Source: JAAETI01 sp964195945
GTDB taxonomy: Bacteria > Actinomycetota > Acidimicrobiia > Spongiisociales > UBA5794
DNA: 13,848 nucleotides
NCBI GenBank assembly: GCA_964195945.1
Contig: CAXMRC010000075.1
Coordinates: 1-13,848, forward strand
Direction of reading: 5' to 3'
Part shown: positions 1 through 6,144 of the stretch, one piece after another
Numbering within the stretch: the stretch's first letter is position 1
Layout: every line of letters begins with the position of its first letter
Made by a program: the position numbers and the translations under genes
Notes under the pieces: generated by a model
Databases searched by the model: none
What the model saw: only the letters and a program-made list of their open reading frames with translations
What the model was told of the DNA's origin: nothing

Positions 1-392
1 TCTTCGACCTGCTCGTTGACAAACCAATCGAGAAGCGGGTACGAAGCGAAGTCGCGGACGTCGGTGGCAGTCGCATAGAGCGAGTTGATAGACGCGGTGA
101 CGGTCTCTTCTGCGGCAAGAGCCGCACGAAAAACATCGGTCACGGCATCGAAATCCGACTGCGGCTTAGGCAGAGACTCAAGGACGACGAGGGCGCTGCG
201 ATCCAGGATGAACTGATAGAACTTCATGGCGTGTGCGTTCTCTTCACCAGCCTGCATCTTCATCCAATGCGCCATGCCGGGAAGCCCTTCGCGCTCGAGC
301 CATGCCGAGAGGGCCAGGTACTGATGAGCTGAAGTGAGCTCGAGATTCACCTGATCGTTGAATGCCTTCTCGAGTTCTGGGTTTAGAGCCAT
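1..392 (-). CDS. ftn: Ferritin (non-heme), 3' end truncated by window edge
   Basis: Iron-storage ferritin: it oxidises Fe(II) at a di-iron centre and stores the mineral inside a 24-subunit shell in the cytoplasm. The window holds 130 codons from an ATG at 392; the last roughly 35-45 residues lie off the left edge. The ferroxidase ligands are all in place: E18 (in NLELTSAHQY), E51 and H54 (in GEENAHAMKF), E95 (in AAEET) and Q128 (in NEQVE). This matches the E. coli FtnA pattern shifted by one residue. There is no heme-binding methionine context of bacterioferritin that I can recognise. The start is secure: a strong AAGGAGG (complement of 397-403) lies 4 bases before the ATG. The gene diverges from the yhhN-like gene. 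No DtxR/IdeR-type iron box is apparent, but an inverted repeat overlaps the ribosome-binding site. The family call is confident; the symbol is generic. Confidence 0.93.
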   Translation of the reverse strand, partial: MALNPELEKAFNDQVNLELTSAHQYLALSAWLEREGLPGMAHWMKMQAGEENAHAMKFYQFILDRSALVVLESLPKPQSDFDAVTDVFRAALAAEETVTASINSLYATATDVRDFASYPLLDWFVNEQVE

Positions 393-438
393 GTGACCTC
401 CTTGGGTATCCGGTCACTCTAAAGACGTCAGGTCACAT
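391..438. repeat. 9-bp inverted repeat over the ferritin start, possible operator
   Basis: ATGTGACCT at 391-399 is repeated as its exact reverse complement AGGTCACAT at 430-438, with 30 bp between. A third partial copy, GGTCAC, sits at 412-417. The left arm covers the ferritin Shine-Dalgarno and start codon. The two arms flank the candidate ferritin -10 box (416-421). The spacer is the shared promoter region of two divergent genes, so a regulator site is possible. The wide spacing is atypical for a single dimer site, and chance or duplication of the ribosome-binding segment cannot be excluded. Confidence 0.35.
416..421 (-). promoter_or_regulatory. Candidate -10 box of the ferritin gene
   Basis: On the minus strand this reads TAGAGT, which fits the TANNNT pattern of housekeeping -10 boxes. 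Transcription would begin near 408-410 and give a short leader of about 17 nt containing the strong AAGGAGG. I see no convincing -35 hexamer. This is inferred from position and composition only. Confidence 0.3.
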
Positions 439-447
439 TGAACGAGT

Positions 448-453
448 TAACGT
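448..453 (+). promoter_or_regulatory. Candidate -10 box for a leaderless yhhN-like mRNA
   Basis: TAACGT (TANNNT pattern) ends 6 nt before the GTG start at 460, so the transcript could begin at or next to the start codon. This agrees with the absence of a Shine-Dalgarno upstream of that GTG. No clear -35 is visible. The TAA inside this box is also the in-frame stop that rules out any start further upstream. Confidence 0.3.
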
Positions 454-459
454 GAGAAC

Positions 460-1086
460 GTGGCGTGGGTTTTCACATTCGTATGTCTTGGCGGGCTCGG
501 TTTCCTTCTATACGCCGAAGCGCGTCTGCCGCAACGACGCCGGCTTCCCAAGATGGTGGCTTCGACCGCGTTCATCGCCGTCGCATTGTCAGTTGGCGCC
601 CTCAACACGACATTCGGCAGGATCATGCTCGTTGGCCTCGCCTTGTCGTGGTTCGGAGATCTCTTCCTCAGCTACGACGGCCGCGGACCATTCGTCGCCG
701 GCCTTGTCGCCTTTCTGGCAGGGCACGCTGCCTATGTCGTCGCGTTCTCTGATCGCGGGCTTGGCGATCAGTTCTATATCCCTGTTCTTGCGGTGGTCAT
801 TGTCGCAATTCCTGTGGCTCGGTGGCTGCTGCCAACAGTGCCCAAGGAGCTGAAAGTCCCGGTCATCGCCTATATGGCCGTGATCTCTGCAATGGTCGCC
901 ACCGCGGTCTCAACCAATGTGGCAGCCGCCGGCTGGAGGATCCCCGCCGGCGCAGTCGCTTTCTACCTGTCGGACATCGGGGTCGCCCGGGAGCGCTTTG
1001 CGCGACCGGGGTTGATCAACGGGGTCGTCGGGCTGCCCCTGTACTTTGGCGGCCAATTGCTGCTGGCTTGGGCCACCGGCGGCTAG
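460..1086 (+). CDS. YhhN/TMEM86-family membrane protein, putative lysoplasmalogenase
   Basis: A 208-residue polytopic inner-membrane protein of the YhhN family. Members that have been tested hydrolyse the vinyl-ether bond of lysoplasmalogens, but bacterial substrates are mostly unproven. About seven or eight hydrophobic segments span nearly the whole chain. The family's recurrent features are present: a conserved aspartate in the third helix region (D67 in SWFGDLFL), an H89-containing segment (FLAGHAAYVV), a VIAYMAVISAM helix (about 135-145), and the second conserved aspartate (D172 in FYLSDIGVARERF), followed by a final helix near LPLYFGGQLLLAW. The GTG at 460 is the only sensible start because an in-frame TAA lies at 448-450. 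There is no Shine-Dalgarno, so the mRNA may be leaderless. It diverges from ferritin and converges with the PH-like gene, with 4 bp between the two stop codons. The family call is good; the enzymatic function is inferred. Confidence 0.8.
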   Translation: MAWVFTFVCLGGLGFLLYAEARLPQRRRLPKMVASTAFIAVALSVGALNTTFGRIMLVGLALSWFGDLFLSYDGRGPFVAGLVAFLAGHAAYVVAFSDRGLGDQFYIPVLAVVIVAIPVARWLLPTVPKELKVPVIAYMAVISAMVATAVSTNVAAAGWRIPAGAVAFYLSDIGVARERFARPGLINGVVGLPLYFGGQLLLAWATGG

Positions 1087-1090
1087 CGGC

Positions 1091-1609
1091 CTAACCGAAG
1101 TGGTCGACGAACTTCTGAACCGCTTCTGCGCGGGGGAACTCGAATTCGCGCCGCTCCGTGCCCCGAATGACGTAGCCGAGTCTTTGCGGCACGAGTGCCC
1201 CCGCCGCACCGTAGCGGACTGTGCTGATGTCATTGGAGGGGGTGCTCTCGACCAGGGTTGGCAAATCTGACCCGAGCGGCCGGTCCAGCAGGAGAACCCT
1301 TCGATTGGTTAGCTGTAGCGTCAGATAGGGGCTCTGCAATGGTGGATCGTTTCGTCTCGCCAAAGGCCGCCCCGCTCCGAAATAGACAAGCACGAACACC
1401 CCAGTTACCACAGCGATGATGGCAAGGGCGCCAGGGATGAAGGACAGATTGAGAAATCTGGGAACGCTCAGCGCAACAATGATCCCGACGATGCCACCCA
1501 GCCCCGACCAGCGAGTGAACCCCGCCACGACACCCTCGAGGACCACCATGCTGCTCTCGCCTGGCTCGAGAAGACCATGGGCTGGTCCGGGCCGGTCACC
1601 TCGCCTCAT
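1091..1609 (-). CDS. Two-helix membrane protein with a PH-like C-terminal domain, function unknown
   Basis: A 172-residue protein. After a short N-terminus containing GLLEPGE (about 12-18), two hydrophobic helices lie at about 36-54 and 59-79. A soluble C-terminal part of about 90 residues follows. Its pattern (YLTLQLTNRRVLLLDRP, then an I-S-T-V-R strand, and REFEFPRAEAVQKFVDHF at the end) resembles the bacterial PH-like domains found in small membrane proteins of actinobacteria. That resemblance comes from the pattern, not from a search. The ATG at 1609 overlaps the stop of the upstream GNAT gene (ATGA). Its Shine-Dalgarno (GGAGAGG) is inside the last codons of that gene, so the two are translationally coupled. 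The stop TAG lies 4 bp from the stop of the convergent yhhN-like gene. No catalytic motif is visible, so a scaffolding or regulatory role at the membrane is a guess. Confidence 0.7.
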   Translation of the reverse strand: MRRGDRPGPAHGLLEPGESSMVVLEGVVAGFTRWSGLGGIVGIIVALSVPRFLNLSFIPGALAIIAVVTGVFVLVYFGAGRPLARRNDPPLQSPYLTLQLTNRRVLLLDRPLGSDLPTLVESTPSNDISTVRYGAAGALVPQRLGYVIRGTERREFEFPRAEAVQKFVDHFG

Positions 1610-2061
1610 TGGTTTCCTCTCCGTACAAAATGGGTGGCTTGTAGCCCCGCTGCCGGGCTGCTCTTTCCAGTACTCAAGAAACCTTGTGCTACGTAAAGAC
1701 GGTTGGCGGGCAAGTTCTTGGCTCCAGTCGAGACCGTGATCGTAGCTTCGGCGCCCAGAGCCGACACAAGTGCCCTCCCGTATCCACGTCGGGCGAAGGC
1801 GGGGGCAACGACGAGACGGTCAATGTCTATGTGCGCCCCGTGCTGGGTAAATGCGATCGCGGCCACAACCTCTCTATCTTTCACGACGCCGAACCAAACG
1901 AGCCGAGCTGCTAAGAGGTCTTCCAGCGACTCGTGAAGCGGCGGAATCTGATCGAAACCGATTAGCTCCGCCTCAACACGATACGCCGACCTCTGCAGGC
2001 TCAACACCTGGGAGGCCACTCTGCTATCAGTCAAGTCAAGCTGTCGTACGACCGGGTCCAT
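1606..2061 (-). CDS. GNAT-family N-acetyltransferase
   Basis: A 151-residue acyl-CoA-dependent N-acetyltransferase. The acetyl-CoA-binding motif A is clear: strand IDIDRLVVAP (78-87), then the pyrophosphate loop RRGYGR (91-96) and helix ALVSAL. Motif B-like residues NRLYVAQGF (120-128) come near the end, as in many stand-alone GNATs. The substrate cannot be told. The frame stays open upstream to 2181, but that part would overlap the divergent sixA-like gene. The ATG at 2061 fits the family length and lies 6 nt from a good -10 box, so I start there. Only a weak GAGG sits 2 nt before the ATG, so leaderless translation is likely. The stop codon overlaps the start of the membrane PH-like gene, suggesting the two proteins are needed together. 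Confidence 0.85.
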   Translation of the reverse strand: MDPVVRQLDLTDSRVASQVLSLQRSAYRVEAELIGFDQIPPLHESLEDLLAARLVWFGVVKDREVVAAIAFTQHGAHIDIDRLVVAPAFARRGYGRALVSALGAEATITVSTGAKNLPANRLYVAQGFLSTGKSSPAAGLQATHFVRRGNQ

Positions 2062-2067
2062 GACCTC

Positions 2068-2073
2068 ATTATC
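2068..2073 (-). promoter_or_regulatory. Candidate -10 box for a leaderless GNAT mRNA
   Basis: The minus strand reads GATAAT, five of six matches to TATAAT, and ends 6 nt before the ATG at 2061. Transcription would begin at about the A of the start codon. The corresponding -35 region is GC-rich and unconvincing. The box is back-to-back with the candidate sixA promoter in the same 54 bp spacer. Confidence 0.4.
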
Positions 2074-2101
2074 GTCTCCGGCCTGCGACCCGCGTACACG
2101 G

Positions 2102-2112
2102 TATGGTGCACC
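2102..2112 (+). promoter_or_regulatory. Candidate sixA -10 box with an overlapping 8-bp palindrome
   Basis: TATGGT at 2102-2107 fits TANNNT and ends 8 nt before the ATG at 2116. No Shine-Dalgarno is present, so this is another possibly leaderless start. The perfect palindrome GGTGCACC at 2105-2112 overlaps the box and would lie at the transcription start. It could be a small operator, but an 8-bp palindrome alone is weak evidence. Confidence 0.28.
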
Positions 2113-2115
2113 CTC

Positions 2116-2616
2116 ATGAAACGACTCATGATTCTCCGCCACGCCAAATCGGATTGGAATGCCGGTGCCAGTTCCGATCATGAGCGACCGCTCAATCGCC
2201 GCGGCACCGCCGCTGCCATGACGATGGGCAAGGTTCTCGACAAGATGGGCGAGATACCCGACCTCATCTACAGCTCATCAGCACAGCGCGCCAAAGAGAC
2301 TGCCATGCTCGCCAATGACTCAGGCAACTGGGGACGCAAGATCGTCGAGGTAGATGAGCTGTATGGCACCTCGGTAGCAGGGGCGTTGGCGGTCGCAGCC
2401 AACGCAGCTCACGACGTCGAAGTCCTGATGCTTGTTGGCCACGAACCGACATGGAGCTACTTAGTGCACTCCTTGACGGGTGCGGAAGTCGACATAAAGA
2501 CCGCAACCGTTGCCGCCATTGACCTCTCCATATCCCGATGGGCCGATGCACCGCAAAGCAGCGGAACGCTGGCCTTTCTGTTGCAGCCACGCCTCTTTGA
2601 GCAATGGGAGATGTAA
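2116..2616 (+). CDS. sixA: SixA-like phosphohistidine phosphatase (histidine phosphatase superfamily)
   Basis: A 166-residue cytoplasmic phosphatase of the SixA type. The superfamily uses a histidine that is transiently phosphorylated; E. coli SixA removes phosphate from phosphohistidine proteins. The signature LRHAKSDW (7-14) gives R8 and the nucleophile H9. Other active-site elements are HERPLNRRG (22-30), SSAQRAKET with R58, acidic E81 before LYG, and the second histidine H109 in VGHEPT. Length and motifs match short SixA proteins, with no extra domain. There is no Shine-Dalgarno before the ATG, and a -10-like box lies 8 nt upstream. The TAA stop shares its last A with the ATG of the next gene, so the two are coupled. 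No histidine kinase, HPt protein or PTS component is in the window, so the real substrate is unknown; small-molecule phosphatase activity is possible. Confidence 0.88.
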   Translation: MKRLMILRHAKSDWNAGASSDHERPLNRRGTAAAMTMGKVLDKMGEIPDLIYSSSAQRAKETAMLANDSGNWGRKIVEVDELYGTSVAGALAVAANAAHDVEVLMLVGHEPTWSYLVHSLTGAEVDIKTATVAAIDLSISRWADAPQSSGTLAFLLQPRLFEQWEM

Positions 2617-2618
2617 TG
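2606..2618 (+). promoter_or_regulatory. Ribosome-binding site that sets the start of the ThDP enzyme
   Basis: GGGAG at 2606-2610 sits 5 nt before the ATG at 2616, which overlaps the sixA stop (TAATG). This makes 2616 a better start than the in-frame ATG at 2604, which has no purine-rich sequence before it. The site lies inside the last sixA codons, giving translational coupling. Confidence 0.6.
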
Positions 2619-4241
2619 GAAAAGGTCCATGGCGGACAGTTTCTTGCTCGGGCGCTGCGCCATGAGGGCGTCGACACGATCTTTGCGCTCACCGGCGGAC
2701 ACATTGTTCCGATCCTCGACGGCTGCGTTCTCGAAGGAATCAAGATCGTTGACGTGCGTCACGAACAAACCGCGGCCCACGCTGCTGAGGCGTACACCAG
2801 ACTCACCGGCAACCTCGGTGTCGTCGCCGTCACCGCCGGACCTGGCGTGACCAACACTATGACCGCGGTGATGAACGCCCACTACTCGGGCACGCCGATG
2901 CTCGTGCTTGGTGGCCGTCATCCGATCCGCCAGGAACACACCGGTGGTCTCCAAGAGATGGACCATCCCAAACTGTTTAGTTCGGTTACCAAGTTCGCCG
3001 ACACGGCGTGGGAGACGGAACGTCTTGCGGATTACATCGCCATCGCCGCCCGCCACGCATTCTCGGGCAGGGGCGGACCCGTCTTCCTCGACATACCCCT
3101 CGATGTTCAGGCGGGCATGGTTGCCGGCACCACCCCGCTTCCCGAGTATTACCGGGCGACTGACCCTGCCGGAGCCGAGTCGGCGGTGGTCGAGCAAGTC
3201 GCCGACACGCTCGCCAATGCCGAACGCCCCGTCATCTTTGCCGGCAACGGTATCCGCGGCGCCGCGGTCAAGGCTCTGGTCAAGCTTGCAGAGGCGATGG
3301 ATGCACCCACCTACGTCAATAGCGGAGCTCGCGGTGCGTTTGAATTCGGACACCCACTGCTGGGCAACCGGACGCGATCGCAGGCGTTTGCCGGAGCCGA
3401 TGTCGTGCTGGCGCTCGGTGTCGATTGGGACTTCCGCACCGGTTTCGGGCAAAAGATCTCCCAAGATGCCACGGTCATCCAGGTCGATGCGGAACCGACC
3501 AAGATCGGTTGGAATCGTCCGGCACACCAGGCGGTAGTTGCCAATCCCGGTCGTCTCGTTCACCAACTTCACGAGCATCCCGACCTCATCCACAAAGGCG
3601 GTAGAGAGTGGACCGTCGGGCTACAAGCAGCAGAAGCCGAGAAACTGGCGGCCGCCAACGTCGAAGCCGACGCACCATCTGAATTGGTCGGTCCCCAATT
3701 CTTCGGACGCACCGTCGCTGAGTTCTTTGGTCGTGACTCGATCGTGGCTGTCGATGGCGGTGACATCGTCGCCACCACAGCCAAGTGGTTGCAGGTGTCA
3801 ACGCCGGGTCATGTTCTGGAACCAGGTCCGGCGGGCACGCTAGGGACGGGTCCGGGATTCGCACTTGCCGCCCAAACAGTGTTCCCGGACAAGCGGGTCG
3901 GCATCGTTTTCGGAGATGGCGGATTCGGCTTCAACGGAATGGAGTTCGACACCTACGTCCGGCTCGGGTTGCCCGTCATCGGCGTCGTCGGTAACGATGG
4001 AGTTTGGAACAACATCAAGACGTTCCACAAGATGTTCTATCCGGAACGCCTCGTTGCGACCGACCTGGGACGCCGTCCCTATCACGCCATGGTCGAGGCG
4101 CTTGGAGGGCATGGCGAACTGGTCACTTCCGCTGATGATCTATCGCCTGCCCTAGAGCGGGCAGCAGCAAGCGGACTCCCCGCGTTGGTCAACGTCCACA
4201 TCGACGAGACCTTCCGCGCCTCGAGTAACTACTCGCAGTAG
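2616..4241 (+). CDS. Thiamine-diphosphate enzyme, acetolactate-synthase-like (IlvG type)
   Basis: A 541-residue ThDP-dependent enzyme of the acetolactate synthase/2-hydroxyacyl-CoA lyase group. The N-terminal PYR domain (about 1-165) carries the catalytic glutamate E50 in RHEQTAAHAAE. A central Rossmann-like domain (about 185-320) follows, then the C-terminal PP domain (about 350-535) with the Mg-ThDP motif starting GDGGFGF and ending VVGNDGVW. The whole layout, including TAGPGVTN, GGHGEL and SGLPALVNV, resembles mycobacterial IlvG (Rv1820) from memory. Annotation as acetolactate synthase is customary, but no small regulatory subunit or other branched-chain gene is adjacent. Acetohydroxyacid synthase, another 2-keto acid decarboxylase/ligase or an acyl-CoA lyase therefore all remain possible. 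An alternative ATG at 2604 would add four residues. The gene overlaps the sixA stop and is followed by a 112 bp gap before the exporter genes. Confidence 0.85.
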   Translation: MEKVHGGQFLARALRHEGVDTIFALTGGHIVPILDGCVLEGIKIVDVRHEQTAAHAAEAYTRLTGNLGVVAVTAGPGVTNTMTAVMNAHYSGTPMLVLGGRHPIRQEHTGGLQEMDHPKLFSSVTKFADTAWETERLADYIAIAARHAFSGRGGPVFLDIPLDVQAGMVAGTTPLPEYYRATDPAGAESAVVEQVADTLANAERPVIFAGNGIRGAAVKALVKLAEAMDAPTYVNSGARGAFEFGHPLLGNRTRSQAFAGADVVLALGVDWDFRTGFGQKISQDATVIQVDAEPTKIGWNRPAHQAVVANPGRLVHQLHEHPDLIHKGGREWTVGLQAAEAEKLAAANVEADAPSELVGPQFFGRTVAEFFGRDSIVAVDGGDIVATTAKWLQVSTPGHVLEPGPAGTLGTGPGFALAAQTVFPDKRVGIVFGDGGFGFNGMEFDTYVRLGLPVIGVVGNDGVWNNIKTFHKMFYPERLVATDLGRRPYHAMVEALGGHGELVTSADDLSPALERAAASGLPALVNVHIDETFRASSNYSQ

Positions 4242-4298
4242 TGAGCCCTCCCGAAGAACGCACCAGCAGGTGACTTGTCCATCCCGAACGCCATCAAC

Positions 4299-4325
4299 CG
4301 GACGGTCCGAATAGCGCGGTAGCAT
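4299..4325 (+). promoter_or_regulatory. Candidate promoter and palindrome upstream of the ABC exporter
   Basis: TAGCAT at 4320-4325 is a -10-like box (TANNNT). Transcription would start near 4332, leaving a leader of about 22 nt with a purine-rich ribosome-binding region (4335-4346) before the GTG at 4354. At the -35 position there is no good hexamer. Instead, the palindrome CGGAC-G-GTCCG lies at 4299-4309 and may be a regulator site. The rest of the 4242-4353 gap shows nothing I recognise. Confidence 0.3.
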
Positions 4326-4353
4326 CGTCAGTCTGGAAGGACGAGGTACCCAG

Positions 4354-6144
4354 GTGACTACCGAACAGCCATCACTCAAGTCGATGTTGCGCGAGGGCGG
4401 CGCAATCGCGGTTCGTTTTGCGAAAGCTAGAACCGGGTCGTTCTCTCTTGCGGTACTCGGCGCGGCATTGTTCGTTTCGGCGATTGTGGCATCGGCCATT
4501 GTCATCGGAGGGATCACCGATGACCTCATCGTTCCGGTCCTCGACCAAGGTGCTCCGTACGACGATCTGTTGTGGCCCGCCATGTGGGCCGTCTTCGGCA
4601 TCGCCGCGTGGAAGGGTGCCGCCGTCATTCTGCGACGGACCGCCGCAAGCTTCCTCCAGTTTCGGGTACAGGCCGACGCTCGGCACGACCTCATCGAACA
4701 CCTCTTGAAGCTCGAACTGTCCTGGTACCAGCGGCAATCAACCGGCACACTGCTCGCCGTCAGCGACACTGACGTTCGTCAGGGGACGTTCATCTTGGCC
4801 CCGCTCCCCTACGGCATCGGATCGTCCTTGTTGCTGGTAGGCACAGTCGTTCTCGTGCTGCTGATGGACGTGTGGCTGGCCCTAATTGCGTTTGTCTGTC
4901 TGGGGGCCATCGTGGCCGTCAACATGAATGGGGCCTGGCGCATGTTCAGCGCTTTCCGCGAAGTGCAGACGCTGCGCGGCGAGGTGTCATCAATCGCCCA
5001 CGAAAGCTTCGACGGTGCTCTCACTATCAAGGCATTGGGCCGCATCGACCTCGAGAAAGATCGGTTTGAGCAAGCTTCGGAAAAGCTGCGCGACCGGCTG
5101 ATCCATGTCTTGCAGATGATGGCGACATACCGTGTTGGCGTTGAGGGTCTACTTTCGGCAGTCACGGTTGTCATGGTCGTCGCCGGAGCGATCCGGGTTA
5201 GCAGCGGCGCCGTTACTCCCGGCGACGTTGTGACCATCGCCTATTTGCTCTCGCTGCTCTTCATCCCGATCCGCATCATCGGTTTCGTGTTGTGGTCGAT
5301 CGCCTCATCGCGTGCCGGATGGGAGCGGGTGCAGAGCGTGTACGACGTGACAGACCTGGTCCCATATGGAGACATGCAGCCGCAGACTGACGACACAGGC
5401 GCTCTGATTACCGGGGACACGGTTTCGTTCTCGTATGACGATGGCGAAACCGTAATCGAGGGGCTCAACCTGGCCATCCAGCCGGGTCGTGTGGTTGCTG
5501 TGGTCGGTCCGACTGCAAGCGGCAAGTCAACGTTGACCGCGCTAATGGCTCGCCTCTGGGACCCGAGTTCCGGGGCAATAACTATTGACGGCCGTGATTT
5601 GCGGAGTTTCGCCCGATCGGCGCTGTCTGGTGAGGTCGCCTTTGTATCGCAGGATTCTTTCCTCTTCGACGACAGCGTCACGGGAAATATCGCATTCGGG
5701 GTTCTTGCCAGCGGCGGCGAAGTGATCGCGGCGGCGCAACTGGCCGGGGCGCATGACTTCATCCTCGAACTTCCAGATGGCTACAAGACGACTCTTGGCG
5801 AACGGGGCACCAGTCTGTCGGGTGGCCAGCGGCAACGCATCGCCCTCGCTCGTGCGTTAGTGCGCAAGCCCCGGCTATTGATCCTGGACGATGCCACGTC
5901 GGCTGTTGACCCGTCGGTCGAAGCCCGAATCCTCGAGCGCCTCCGTGCATCAGAGATGCCGTCGACCATCGTGATCGTCGCCTACCGCACCTCCAGCATC
6001 GCGCTGGCCGATGAGGTGGTGTTTATCGACGAGGGCAAGATCGTCGCCCACGGCACTCACCGCGACCTATCGCGTGACGTGCCGGGGTACGCCCGCATTG
6101 TCGAAGCGTATGCGGACGATGCTGAGGAACGGAGGCGCACATGA
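4354..6144 (+). CDS. ABC exporter half-transporter, subunit with degenerate ATP site
   Basis: A 596-residue fused membrane-plus-ATPase half-transporter of the type I exporter class. The six-helix membrane domain covers about 25-320 and the ATPase domain about 350-590. The ATPase has Walker A (G385 to T393, GPTASGKST), Q-loop Q433, a canonical signature LSGGQ (488-492) and Walker B ending LLILDD. Two catalytic positions depart from consensus: the general-base glutamate is aspartate (D513), and the H-loop histidine is tyrosine (Y544 in VAYRTSS). This is the pattern of the degenerate half of heterodimeric exporters such as TM287/288, LmrCD or BmrCD. The GTG start has GGAAGGACGAGG upstream. The stop overlaps the ATG of the second subunit, so the two are made together. 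Cargo cannot be told from sequence; multidrug or lipid export are the usual alternatives. Confidence 0.93.
   Translation: MTTEQPSLKSMLREGGAIAVRFAKARTGSFSLAVLGAALFVSAIVASAIVIGGITDDLIVPVLDQGAPYDDLLWPAMWAVFGIAAWKGAAVILRRTAASFLQFRVQADARHDLIEHLLKLELSWYQRQSTGTLLAVSDTDVRQGTFILAPLPYGIGSSLLLVGTVVLVLLMDVWLALIAFVCLGAIVAVNMNGAWRMFSAFREVQTLRGEVSSIAHESFDGALTIKALGRIDLEKDRFEQASEKLRDRLIHVLQMMATYRVGVEGLLSAVTVVMVVAGAIRVSSGAVTPGDVVTIAYLLSLLFIPIRIIGFVLWSIASSRAGWERVQSVYDVTDLVPYGDMQPQTDDTGALITGDTVSFSYDDGETVIEGLNLAIQPGRVVAVVGPTASGKSTLTALMARLWDPSSGAITIDGRDLRSFARSALSGEVAFVSQDSFLFDDSVTGNIAFGVLASGGEVIAAAQLAGAHDFILELPDGYKTTLGERGTSLSGGQRQRIALARALVRKPRLLILDDATSAVDPSVEARILERLRASEMPSTIVIVAYRTSSIALADEVVFIDEGKIVAHGTHRDLSRDVPGYARIVEAYADDAEERRRT

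Noticed and set aside
362..853. A 163-codon plus-strand frame across the ferritin/yhhN region
   Set aside because: It begins inside ferritin in antisense and runs through yhhN in another frame; its composition is that of a frame shadow.
2031..2069. A 12-codon upstream frame (ATG at 2069, minus strand) overlapping the GNAT start, with CGGAG in front
   Set aside because: Its ATG overlaps the likely -10 box GATAAT, so the transcript probably begins downstream of it.
2457..3593. A 378-codon open frame on the minus strand opposite the sixA and ThDP-enzyme genes
   Set aside because: It is wholly antisense to a well-supported enzyme, has a low-complexity charged composition and no recognisable domain. 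It is a codon-bias shadow.
4354..6144. The first ABC subunit as a decaying pseudogene because of its altered catalytic residues
   Set aside because: The frame is intact and full length, the changes fall exactly where heterodimeric exporters degenerate, and the partner shows the complementary change in its signature.
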